Below are positions 6,203 through 12,974 of a stretch of DNA of 12,974 bases, piece by piece. Below the pieces are notes generated by a model. The model was not told where the DNA came from. It saw only the letters and a program-made list of their open reading frames with translations, and searched no databases. The DNA comes from Planctomycetales bacterium. Lineage in GTDB: Bacteria; Planctomycetota; Phycisphaerae; SM23-33. The DNA is taken from assembly GCA_030673005.1 (NCBI GenBank), contig DAOVFI010000037.1, forward strand, positions 1 to 12,974, written 5' to 3'. Each line of letters begins with the position of its first letter. Position 1 is the stretch's first letter. Both the position numbers and the translations under genes were made by a program.

Positions 6203-6381
6203 CGCTTCAGTATCTCCGTCAGGTCCTTGCCTTTCTCGGCAATATCTTCCTCTTCGCGAATGCGCCGAATCTCCTCAAGAAAGTGAGGGTTATGAGCAGC
6301 CAACCAGTCACCCAGTTCGTCCAGGCTTTGGACGCTGATTAAAACGCTTTCCGGTATCTCGATTGTTCGTGTTTCCGACAT
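6187..6381 (-). CDS. Antitoxin-like small protein paired with the RelE-type toxin
   Basis: This is a 64-residue, acidic, mostly helical protein placed directly upstream of the toxin gene and overlapping it by 16 bases. The N-terminal TIEIPESVL could form a short strand, and the C-terminal half (FLEEIRRIREEEDIAEKGKDL) looks like the extended helix that wraps a toxin. No recognised DNA-binding motif is obvious, so I do not assign an antitoxin family. The ATG at 6381 has GGAA about seven bases upstream. Its role as antitoxin is inferred from size, position and overlap. Confidence 0.7.
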   Translation of the reverse strand: MSETRTIEIPESVLISVQSLDELGDWLAAHNPHFLEEIRRIREEEDIAEKGKDLTEILKRWPIE

Positions 6382-6387
6382 CTTGAG

Positions 6388-6619
6388 TTCCGTTCTTGTT
6401 AATTACCGTAAAGGGATAATATCGGAAATAACCCTCAAAATCAACATGTCTTTTAAGTGTTCAGTGGACCGTTTCTTCCATCAAGGGAGATTACCTCTTG
6501 CATGCCGCACTACTGATGTGTTATATAGAGTGGCCTCTCAAGGTGGAATCGCCTTCAGGCCCCCGGAAAAGAGCATATTTGTCGCCCACAGTGTACTAAC
6601 AAGCACAACAAGAACGGAA
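6388..6619. repeat. 13-base exact inverted pair AACAAGAACGGAA before two divergent genes
   Basis: The word is at 6607-6619 on the plus strand, shortly before pyrG, and at 6400-6388 on the minus strand, shortly before the antitoxin gene. In both places it overlaps or adjoins the ribosome-binding region. The 253-base gap (6382-6634) otherwise holds no convincing gene or RNA. The match is exact; its meaning is unknown. Confidence 0.6.
6498..6527 (+). promoter_or_regulatory. Candidate promoter for pyrG
   Basis: TTGCAT (6498-6503) and TATATA (6522-6527) are separated by 18 bases. This would give a pyrG leader of about 100 bases. It is the best plus-strand match in the gap, but weak. Confidence 0.35.
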
Positions 6620-6634
6620 TCGAAAGCGTAAGAT

Positions 6635-8236
6635 ATGGCAAAATACATTTTCGTAACAGGCGGAGTGGTGTCGTCGCTGGGTAAGGGAATCACGGCTGCA
6701 TCGCTGGGGATGCTGCTGGGCCGGCGGGGACTGAAGGTGGCGATGCAGAAATTCGACCCGTACCTCAACGTCGATCCCGGCACGATGAACCCGTATCAGC
6801 ACGGCGAGACATACGTTACCGACGACGGAGCCGAGACCGACCTCGACCTTGGCCACTACGAGCGGTTCACCGGCATCCCAACCAGCCGGGCCAGCAACTT
6901 CACATCAGGGCGGATTTACAGCAGCGTTATCGAAAAGGAACGACGCGGCGACTACCTCGGCGCGACCATTCAGGTCGTCCCGCACATCACCGACGAAATC
7001 AAATCGGCTGTCCGGTCGGTCGCCGACGACGCCGACGTTATCATCACCGAGATGGGCGGGACTGTCGGCGACATCGAGGGCCTGCCGTTCCTCGAAGCCA
7101 TTCGCCAATTCGGCCTGGATGAAGGACCCGAAAACGTCTTGTACGTTCACGTAACGCTGATCGTTACCGTCAAGGCCGCCGGTGAAATCAAGACCAAACC
7201 GACCCAGCACAGCGTCCAGAAACTCCGTGAGATCGGCATCAGCCCGGACGTGCTGGTCTGCCGCTGCGAAAAGCCGCTCGATGAGGCGATGAAGGACAAA
7301 ATCTCCCTGTTCACGTCCGTCCAGCGCCGCTGCGTAATCGAGGAGCCGGACGTGGAAGACACGATCTACGAAGTTCCCTTCCAGTTTATCGACCAGGGTC
7401 TGGACGAGTTTATCGTCGAGCGATTGGCCCTGGAGGCCGGTCCGCTGGACCTCGGCCCCTGGCCGGGAATTATCGAGATGATTCGCAACCCGGCCTCGAC
7501 CGTGCGAATAGCCGTAGTCGGAAAGTACAGCGAACTCCAGGACGCCTATAAAAGCATATACGAGGCCCTGGACCACGGCGGAGTCGCGAATAACTGCAAA
7601 GTACGGGTCGAGCGCATAATAGCGGAAAACCTCGAATCCGGCGACCCCGAATCGATACTCGGCGAGGTCCAGGGTATCCTGGTTCCCGGCGGTTTCGGGC
7701 TGCGGGGAATCGAGGGCAAGATTTCTGCCATCCGTTACGCCCGCGAGCGGGGCATACCCTTATTCGGCCTGTGCCTGGGAATGCAGTGCGCCGCTATCGA
7801 GTTCGCCCGGAACGTCTGCGGCCTGGCCGGCGCCGACACGACCGAAAACAGCCCCGAAAGCCCGCATCCGGTAATCTACCTGATGGAAGATCAGAAGTCC
7901 GTGACCGAAAAGGGTGCGACGATGCGCCTGGGCGCCTGGCCTTGCAGACTCGCTAAAGGCAGCCTCGCCCGAGGAGCCTATGGCCGCGAAGAGGTCCGCG
8001 AACGACACCGGCATCGATACGAGTTCAACAACGCATACCGCGAAGTCTTCGAGGCCAACGGTATGCGATTCAGCGGCGTCAGTCCCGACGAGAAATTGGT
8101 GGAAATCATCGAACTGAACGACCATCCCTGGTTCCTTGCCGTCCAGTTCCACCCCGAGTTCCGCTCAACGCCGGTCGAGCCGCACCCCCTCTTCGCCGCG
8201 TTCATCGCCGCGAGTATGAAAAAAAAGAGAGAATGA
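6635..8236 (+). CDS. pyrG: CTP synthase (glutamine-hydrolysing)
   Basis: PyrG aminates UTP to CTP using ATP and glutamine. The 533-residue product starts with the synthase domain (IFVTGGVVSSLGKG nucleotide loop, then FDPYLNVDPGTMNPYQHGE and DDGAETDLDLGHYERF). The class I amidotransferase domain follows from about residue 290, with Cys380 in GLCLGMQ and His506/Glu508 in QFHPEF. Length is near that of E. coli (545). The ATG at 6635 is the family start; the ribosome-binding site is weak (only AAG or TAAG close by). It is preceded by the opposing toxin-antitoxin pair, which separates it from carA-guaA-hisHF, and followed by carB after 202 bases. Confidence 0.97.
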   Translation: MAKYIFVTGGVVSSLGKGITAASLGMLLGRRGLKVAMQKFDPYLNVDPGTMNPYQHGETYVTDDGAETDLDLGHYERFTGIPTSRASNFTSGRIYSSVIEKERRGDYLGATIQVVPHITDEIKSAVRSVADDADVIITEMGGTVGDIEGLPFLEAIRQFGLDEGPENVLYVHVTLIVTVKAAGEIKTKPTQHSVQKLREIGISPDVLVCRCEKPLDEAMKDKISLFTSVQRRCVIEEPDVEDTIYEVPFQFIDQGLDEFIVERLALEAGPLDLGPWPGIIEMIRNPASTVRIAVVGKYSELQDAYKSIYEALDHGGVANNCKVRVERIIAENLESGDPESILGEVQGILVPGGFGLRGIEGKISAIRYARERGIPLFGLCLGMQCAAIEFARNVCGLAGADTTENSPESPHPVIYLMEDQKSVTEKGATMRLGAWPCRLAKGSLARGAYGREEVRERHRHRYEFNNAYREVFEANGMRFSGVSPDEKLVEIIELNDHPWFLAVQFHPEFRSTPVEPHPLFAAFIAASMKKKRE

Positions 8237-8239
8237 ACT

Positions 8240-8410
8240 GTTAGCCGCGAACTGCGCGAACAACGCGAACATAATTAAATATTAGAAACAGAAAAAATAA
8301 GATTGATTGACCGTGATGGCGCAAGGCCATGGGAATAAAGACAGATTTATATGGGTCTTTTTTTAAATAATATTTTTTTGTACGCGTTGTCGGCCCATTT
8401 CGCGGCTAAC
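8240..8410. repeat. Inverted repeat in the pyrG-carB gap (GTTAGCCGCGAA type)
   Basis: Arms 8240-8270 and 8380-8410 match at 26 of 31 positions, with the outer 12 bases perfect. The enclosed 109 bases are very AT-rich and hold the terminator candidate. The element spans nearly all of the 202-base gap, starting four bases after the pyrG stop. Confidence 0.85.
8337..8364 (+). terminator. Weak candidate intrinsic terminator after pyrG
   Basis: AAAGAC (8337-8342) can pair with GTCTTT (8355-8360) around a 12-base loop, followed by further T. The stem is short and AT-rich, so it would be a weak terminator. Confidence 0.3.
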
Positions 8411-8438
8411 AAACGATAACAAACCAGATCATCATACG

Positions 8439-11400
8439 ATGCCTAAGCGAAACGACATTGAGAAGATTCTGATTATCGGCGCCGGGCCGATTGTTATCGG
8501 GCAGGCTTGCGAGTTCGACTACTCCGGCGTGCAGGCGTGTAAGGCTCTGCGCGAGGAGGGTTATCGCGTCATCCTGTTGAACAGCAATCCCGCGACGATA
8601 ATGACCGATCCGGAGATGGCCGAGCGTACTTATATCGAGCCGATAACGCTCGAGATGCTGGAGGTAATCCTCCGTCGCGATCGGCCCGACGCGCTGCTGC
8701 CGACGCTCGGCGGACAGACTGCCCTGAACCTTGCCGTCGAGGCGCACGAGGCCGGGCTGCTGGAGAAATTCAGCGCCGAATTAATCGGAGCGACGGCCGA
8801 GGTTATTCATCGGGCCGAGGACCGCGACACCTTCAAGGAGGTCGTCTCAGCCGCCGGCGTGGAGGTGCTCCGCAGCGAAGTCGCCCACGACATGAACCAG
8901 GCCCGCAGGATACAGGTCGATCTCGGCCTGCCGGTTGTCATCCGCCCGTCGTTCACGCTCGGAGGTTCCGGCGGATCGGTCGCTTATAACGTTGAGGAAT
9001 TCGAGACGCAGGTGGCTGCTGGGTTGGCTCTGTCGCCCGTCAGCTCGGTCCTGCTGGAAGAGAGCGTCATCGGCTGGAAGGAATTCGAACTGGAGGTAAT
9101 GCGCGACCGGAACAACAACGCGGTGATTGTCTGCTCCATCGAGAATTTCGATCCGATGGGCGTGCACACTGGCGATTCGATAACCGTCGCGCCGGCCCAG
9201 ACACTCACCGACCGCGAATACCAGGCGATGCGCGACGACGCGTTGAAGATCATCCGTGCAATCGGCGTCGAGAGCGGCGGCTGCAATATCCAGTTCGCAG
9301 TCCATCCGAAAACCGGGCGTATGGTCGCAATCGAGATGAACCCCCGCGTCAGCCGGTCGAGCGCATTGGCGTCCAAGGCCACCGGTTTCCCCATCGCCAA
9401 GATCGCCGCCAAGGTCGCTGTCGGAATGACGCTCGATGAAATCGCCAACGACATCACACGCCGGACGCCCGCCTGCTTCGAGCCGACCATCGACTACTGC
9501 GTCGTCAAGGTACCGCGATTCACCTTCGAGAAATTCCCCGCCGCCGACGATTTTCTGACCGTCAGCATGAAGAGCGTCGGCGAGGTAATGGCCATCGGGC
9601 GGACGTTCAAGGAGGCGTTTCAGAAGGCGCTTCGCGGGTTGGAAATCAAGCGCGCCGGCCTGGGCGCTGACGGGCGAGACGTCCCGTTCGATAAGATCGA
9701 CCCCGCCGCCGTCCGCCGGAGACTCGCTTCGCCCAATTCCCTGCGGATATTCACTATCCGCCTGGCGATGCAGCAGGGAATGAGCATCGACGAAATCTAC
9801 GAACTGACCGGAATCGACCCGTGGTTTCTGGACAACATGAAACAACTTGTGGATTTCGAAAATGAGTTAACGACCGTCTGTGAAAACTCAGATATTCTTG
9901 CCGAGTACTTTAATCGTATCAGCAATCTGCAAACATTACTTCGCGGCACTTCTCGAGAAGAGATAGAGAAACTTGCAGCCATTCCAACCGAGCAAGTGGA
10001 CAAGCAACTGGAAAAGGTTCCGAAAGAAAAGAAGGAGCAATTTCTTCGAGATATCAAGGATACGGTTGAGTTCTACTCACAATGGAAATCCAGCGATCAT
10101 GTTGTCGAAATAATTCGCAAGGCCAAGCAATGGGGTTATTCCGATATTCAACTTGCAACAGTCTTCGGCGCCGAGCCTGAAAATATCCGCGCCTTTCGTG
10201 AGTTCCACAGCATCCGGGCGGTGTTCAAACTGGTTGATACCTGCGGCGGGGAGTTCGAGGCCTTTACGCCCTACTACTACTCGACCTACGAGCGCGAGGA
10301 CGAGACGCGACCGTCCGAGAAGCCCGGCGTGATGATCCTCGGCGGCGGGCCGAACCGTATCGGGCAGGGTCTGGAATTCGATTATTGCTGCGTACATGCA
10401 GCCGAGGCGCTGCGGGAAATGTCCATCCCCTCCATCATGGTCAACTGCAACCCCGAGACCGTCTCGACCGACTACGACACCTCCGACCGCCTCTACTTCG
10501 AGCCGCTGACGCTCGAAGACGTCCTTGAAATCGTCCATCGCGAAAAACCTCGCGGCCTGATCGTCCAATTTGGCGGTCAGACGCCGTTGAACCTGGCCGA
10601 CGGTCTGGCCGCTGCCGGCGTCCCTATCCTCGGAACAAGCCCCGCCTCTATCGCACGGGCAGAAGACCGCGAGCAGTTCAGCGAAATGTGCTCTCGCCTG
10701 GGAATTCGCCAGCCTCGCAACGGGATGGCCTCGACGATTGAAGAGGCGCTGGGGCTGGCAGGCGAGATCGGCTATCCGGTAATTGTCCGTCCGTCATTCG
10801 TTCTCGGCGGGCGGGCGATGGAGATCGTCTATACCGACGAGGACCTTCGGCATTTCGTCTCCGCCGCACTGGAGGCCTCCGACGGAGCGGCAGTGCTGGT
10901 CGATAAGTTCCTCGAAGATGCTATCGAGCTGGACGTTGACGCCGTCGCCGACGGAACGGACGTCTATATCGCCGGCATAATGGAGCACATCGAGTACGCC
11001 GGCGTACACTCCGGCGACGCGGCAATGGCGCTGCCGCCCCACAGGCTCGACGAAGACGTAGCCGACGAAATCCGCCGGGCGACCCGCGACCTGGCGATGG
11101 AACTGGACGTCCGCGGGCTGATGAACATCCAGTTCGCAGCTATAGGCGGGCGGGAACTGTACATCCTCGAGGTCAATCCCCGCGCCAGCAGGACAGTCCC
11201 GTTCGTCAGCAAGGTAACCGGCGTTCCGATTGCGAAGGTCGCTACTCGCGTGATGCTGGGCGAGACGCTCGCCTCGATGGGCCTGACACAGCCGAGGCCG
11301 CCGCTTACGCACGTCGGCGTGAAGGAGTCGGTCTTCCCATTCAGCCGTTTTCCCGGCACCGACGCTGTGCTCGGACCGGAGATGAAATCGACCGGCGAGG

Positions 11401-11894
11401 TGATGGGTATCGACCGCGATTTCGGCCTGGCCTACGCCAAGAGCCAGATAGCCGCGGGAACTCGCCTGCCGACGGACGGCACGGTTTTCATCTCGATAAA
11501 GGACGCCGACAAGCAGGCGCTGTTGCCGACGATCCGCCGGCTGCGGGCGATGGGTTTCGACATCCTCGCCACCGACGGAACCAGCGAATTCCTCGACCGT
11601 CACCGCGTCGCCAACCGGCGGATAAACAAGGTCCGCCAGGGTCGGCCTCACGTCGTCGATGCGATCAAGAACGGCGAGATCGCCCTGATAATCAACACCC
11701 CTTCAGGCCGGCGCCCCCGCGCCGACGAATCGGCCATTCGCATAAACGCCGTCGCACACGGCATCACGCTGATCACCACCGCCACCGCCGCCGAGGCCGC
11801 CGTCGAAGCCGTCGCAGCACTGCGGGCCGGAACGCCCGACGCAAGACCCATTCAGGAATATCTTGAAAACCGATGGAAGCAACCTGTAGCGTGA
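8439..11894 (+). CDS. carB: Carbamoyl-phosphate synthase large subunit, with extra central segment
   Basis: CarB makes carbamoyl phosphate from bicarbonate, ammonia from CarA and two ATP. The 1151-residue product has two homologous ATP-grasp halves: the first opens with ILIIGAGPIVIGQACEFDY (from about 11), the second with GVMILGGGPNRIGQGLEFDY (about 630). Both halves carry the conserved NPR metal-binding segments (EMNPRVSRSSALASK, EVNPRASRTVPFVSK). An MGS-type allosteric domain from about 1010 ends the protein, with NKVRQGRPHVVDAIKNG as the likely effector site. The protein is about 75-80 residues longer than E. coli CarB. The excess lies in the oligomerisation domain at about residues 482-553, in a low-GC stretch. 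No clear ribosome-binding site precedes the ATG. Confidence 0.96.
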   Translation: MPKRNDIEKILIIGAGPIVIGQACEFDYSGVQACKALREEGYRVILLNSNPATIMTDPEMAERTYIEPITLEMLEVILRRDRPDALLPTLGGQTALNLAVEAHEAGLLEKFSAELIGATAEVIHRAEDRDTFKEVVSAAGVEVLRSEVAHDMNQARRIQVDLGLPVVIRPSFTLGGSGGSVAYNVEEFETQVAAGLALSPVSSVLLEESVIGWKEFELEVMRDRNNNAVIVCSIENFDPMGVHTGDSITVAPAQTLTDREYQAMRDDALKIIRAIGVESGGCNIQFAVHPKTGRMVAIEMNPRVSRSSALASKATGFPIAKIAAKVAVGMTLDEIANDITRRTPACFEPTIDYCVVKVPRFTFEKFPAADDFLTVSMKSVGEVMAIGRTFKEAFQKALRGLEIKRAGLGADGRDVPFDKIDPAAVRRRLASPNSLRIFTIRLAMQQGMSIDEIYELTGIDPWFLDNMKQLVDFENELTTVCENSDILAEYFNRISNLQTLLRGTSREEIEKLAAIPTEQVDKQLEKVPKEKKEQFLRDIKDTVEFYSQWKSSDHVVEIIRKAKQWGYSDIQLATVFGAEPENIRAFREFHSIRAVFKLVDTCGGEFEAFTPYYYSTYEREDETRPSEKPGVMILGGGPNRIGQGLEFDYCCVHAAEALREMSIPSIMVNCNPETVSTDYDTSDRLYFEPLTLEDVLEIVHREKPRGLIVQFGGQTPLNLADGLAAAGVPILGTSPASIARAEDREQFSEMCSRLGIRQPRNGMASTIEEALGLAGEIGYPVIVRPSFVLGGRAMEIVYTDEDLRHFVSAALEASDGAAVLVDKFLEDAIELDVDAVADGTDVYIAGIMEHIEYAGVHSGDAAMALPPHRLDEDVADEIRRATRDLAMELDVRGLMNIQFAAIGGRELYILEVNPRASRTVPFVSKVTGVPIAKVATRVMLGETLASMGLTQPRPPLTHVGVKESVFPFSRFPGTDAVLGPEMKSTGEVMGIDRDFGLAYAKSQIAAGTRLPTDGTVFISIKDADKQALLPTIRRLRAMGFDILATDGTSEFLDRHRVANRRINKVRQGRPHVVDAIKNGEIALIINTPSGRRPRADESAIRINAVAHGITLITTATAAEAAVEAVAALRAGTPDARPIQEYLENRWKQPVA
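9849..10160 (+). other. Low-GC segment within carB encoding an extra helical insert
   Basis: This covers residues about 471-574 of CarB. By hand count the core (9901-10080) is about 44% GC against about 68-70% in lines on either side, and GC3 falls from roughly 80% to about 44%. It encodes a charged, probably helical stretch rich in Lys, Glu and Gln (TSREEIEKLAAIPTEQVDKQ and onward). Conserved CarB sequence resumes at about HVVEIIRKAKQWGYSD, but the low GC continues some 60 bases into it. The frame is intact. Confidence 0.8.
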
Positions 11895-11909
11895 GAAAAG
11901 GAGTCCGCC

Positions 11910-12008
11910 ATGAAGTTAGCAGTTTGCCGGGGCTCGCTCCGCTCGACCCGGCCTACTGTACGATTGTTTGCTTCCGGAAAGCGTAGTATCATACCGGCGG
12001 TATCTTGA
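11910..12008 (+). CDS. Possible 32-codon leader peptide or broken gene start
   Basis: The ATG at 11910 is preceded by AAGGAG with a six-base spacer, the best ribosome-binding site in the window. The frame encodes MKLAVCRGSLRSTRPTVRLF and 12 further residues and stops at 12006-12008, 14 bases before the ATG of the next gene. From the eighth base pair of codons onward the sequence is a half copy of the GTAGGCCGGGAC repeat. This suggests a real gene start that was overwritten by the repeat, or a short translated leader. No homology recognised. Confidence 0.3.
   Translation: MKLAVCRGSLRSTRPTVRLFASGKRSIIPAVS
11926..11956. repeat. Half copy of the GTAGGCCGGGAC-type palindrome
   Basis: GCCGGGG and CCCGGCCTAC flank a loop of GCTCGCTCCGCTCGA type. 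It corresponds to one hairpin of the two-hairpin elements at 5765-5853 and 12610-12708 and ends in the same GGCCTAC. It lies in the 128-base gap between carB and the AMMECR1-type gene. Confidence 0.7.
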
Positions 12009-12022
12009 AAGGTTCCCTGACT

Positions 12023-12595
12023 ATGCCTATATCCGATGAAGATCGAAAAACGCTGCTGAAACTGGCGCGGGAGTCGGTAAGGGCGACGGTTGCAGGTTCG
12101 GCCAGCCCCGCCCCGCCGGTCTGCGGCGAGTCCGGTCGAGGCGAGGCAAAAGGCATTCTCGCCGAGCGCCGCGGCTGCTTTGTTACGCTGACAAATAAAG
12201 GCAGTCTCCGCGGGTGCATCGGTACTTTTCATCCACAAAAACCACTCGCCGAGCAGATTGTCGAAATGGCAGCGTCGTCCGCCCGCGATCCGAGATTCAC
12301 GCTCGATCCGATCACGCCCGGCGAGGTCGCCGACCTGACCGTCCAGGTTTCCGTCCTTAGCGAGTTGGAGCCTATCGACAACCCGCTCGACATCGAGTTG
12401 GGCGTCCACGGAATCTACATCGTCCGCGGCCCCGCAAGCGGATGCTTCCTGCCGGAGGTCGCAACGGAGACCGGCTGGAGCAAAGAGGAATTCCTCTCAC
12501 ACTGCTGCAGCGGCAAGGCCGGTATGAGTCCCGACGCCTGGCGCGACGAGCAAACCACCGTCTATACCTTCACCAGCGAAAAGTTCTCGAAGTAG
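12023..12595 (+). CDS. AMMECR1-domain protein (AmmeMemoRadiSam system protein A type)
   Basis: The 190-residue product carries the family signature LRGCIG at 62-67, preceded by RGCFVTLTNKG. It is followed by RDPRFTLDPITPGE, LTVQVSVLSELEPI, HGIYIV and FLPEVATETGWSKEEFLSHCC, all in AMMECR1 order. In many prokaryotes this domain is encoded with Memo-like and radical SAM proteins, but neither is visible here and its molecular role is unknown. The ATG at 12023 is chosen on family fit; GAAAGG lies about ten bases upstream, a loose spacing, and a TTG at 12005 is an alternative. Residues about 26-43 are a Pro/Gly/Ser-rich stretch that may be a lineage-specific insert. It is convergent with the tadA-type gene. 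Confidence 0.88.
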   Translation: MPISDEDRKTLLKLARESVRATVAGSASPAPPVCGESGRGEAKGILAERRGCFVTLTNKGSLRGCIGTFHPQKPLAEQIVEMAASSARDPRFTLDPITPGEVADLTVQVSVLSELEPIDNPLDIELGVHGIYIVRGPASGCFLPEVATETGWSKEEFLSHCCSGKAGMSPDAWRDEQTTVYTFTSEKFSK

Positions 12596-12609
12596 GCCAC
12601 GACGAATGA

Positions 12610-12708
12610 GTAGGCCGGGACGCAGCGAAGCGAAGTCCCGGCAATTCCTGAATTCTGTCCTTTCTTTCCTCAATTGCCGGGACTCCGCTTCGCGCCGTCC
12701 CGGCCTAC
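12610..12708. repeat. Paired-hairpin palindrome between two convergent genes (GTAGGCCGGGAC type)
   Basis: Arms 12610-12646 and 12672-12708 match at 34 of 37 positions, and each arm folds on GCCGGGAC/GTCCCGGC. The TAG stop of the minus-strand deaminase gene (12707-12705) lies within the right end of the element. A degenerate copy of its first bases (GTAGGCCACGACG, 12592-12604) contains the TAG stop of the plus-strand AMMECR1-type gene. It is the second full copy of the element found after hisF. Confidence 0.9.
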
Positions 12709-12974
12709 TTCTTTCCCAGTTCGCGCTGGCGGCGGAAGAATTCGGTCAGCCGGCTGGCGCAGTCGTCGGCGAGGACGCCTGAGGTGATTTCCACCCGATG
12801 ATTTAGCCGTTCGTCGGTGCAGATTTCGTAGAGCGTCTCGACCGCCCCGGCCTTGGGGTCGGCGGCGCCGTATATCAGCCTCTCAAGCCTCGCCAGTACG
12901 ATCGCCCCGGCGCACATCGGGCACGGCTCCAGCGTTACCGCCATCGTGCATCCGGTCAGTCGCCAGTCGCCGAT
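12705..12974 (-). CDS. tadA: tRNA adenosine deaminase-type protein, C-terminal part (runs off the right edge)
   Basis: The 89 visible residues read in frame from the window edge: IGDWRLTGCTMAVTLEPCP, then PCPMCAGAIVLARLERLIYG, DPKAGA, LNH, GVLADDCASRLTEFFRRQR and the stop. PCPMC provides two zinc ligands of the cytidine/deoxycytidylate deaminase fold. The WRLTGCT strand, DPKAGA and LNH are features of TadA, which converts the wobble adenosine of tRNA-Arg(ACG) to inosine. The HAE catalytic motif and the start codon lie outside the window, so a related guanine or other nucleobase deaminase cannot be fully excluded. The ATG at 12944 is internal and not the start. Confidence 0.88.
   Translation of the reverse strand: MGDWRLTGCTMAVTLEPCPMCAGAIVLARLERLIYGAADPKAGAVETLYEICTDERLNHRVEITSGVLADDCASRLTEFFRRQRELGKK

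Noticed and set aside
6383..6631. Plus-strand open frame of 82 codons ending just before pyrG
   Set aside because: It has no recognisable domain, no good ribosome-binding site, and overlaps the likely promoters of both the antitoxin gene and pyrG.
6382..6634. tRNA or structured RNA gene in the hisF-pyrG region
   Set aside because: I found no cloverleaf, no TTC-loop consensus and no long conserved-looking stem in this gap by eye.
8847..9845. Minus-strand open frame of 332 codons opposite carB
   Set aside because: It is antisense to well-conserved ATP-grasp sequence; composition and lack of motifs fit a GC-driven shadow frame. The same holds for 10794-11651.

Overview
The window is a high-GC bacterial chromosome segment made almost entirely of core-metabolism genes. 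Its gaps, and two of its genes, are filled with small structured repeats. The host is probably a planctomycete, perhaps of the Phycisphaerae. That is an inference from gene content (a zinc-ribbon coiled-coil gene beside an RNase HI gene), base composition and the many dispersed palindromes; there is no rRNA or marker tree to settle it.

Layout. Minus strand at the left edge: a partial RNase HI-type gene and an upstream DUF164-type coiled-coil/zinc-ribbon gene (1-977). A short AT-rich divergent promoter region follows. Then a plus-strand run of carA (1129-2286), guaA (2436-3974), hisH (4230-4832) and hisF (4956-5762). A minus-strand RelE/ParE-like toxin-antitoxin pair (5927-6381) interrupts the run. 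The plus strand resumes with pyrG (6635-8236), carB (8439-11894) and an AMMECR1-domain gene (12023-12595). A partial tadA-type deaminase gene enters from the right edge on the minus strand.

Function. The central genes are unusual as a set. CarA, GuaA, HisH and PyrG are four different class I (Cys-His-Glu) glutamine amidotransferases, and HisF and CarB are the partner subunits of HisH and CarA. Every glutamine-dependent enzyme here makes a nucleotide precursor or is tied to one: carbamoyl phosphate to UMP to CTP by CarAB and PyrG, AICAR released by HisHF into purines, and XMP to GMP by GuaA. The cluster appears to be organised by reaction chemistry (use of glutamine amide nitrogen) rather than by a single pathway.

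The second theme is repeats. At least six sequence-distinct inverted-repeat types occur. Several share one design: two hairpins joined by a spacer, with the whole unit also forming an inverted repeat. Two of them lie in frame inside carA and hisF, in the same codon phase, and add similar peptides (TGVSPV and TGFQPV) to surface-loop or linker positions. Another type lies next to gene ends and in one case supplies a stop codon. The end of hisF is also duplicated across one such element. Separately, carB carries an extra segment of about 70-80 residues with a sharp drop in GC and GC3.
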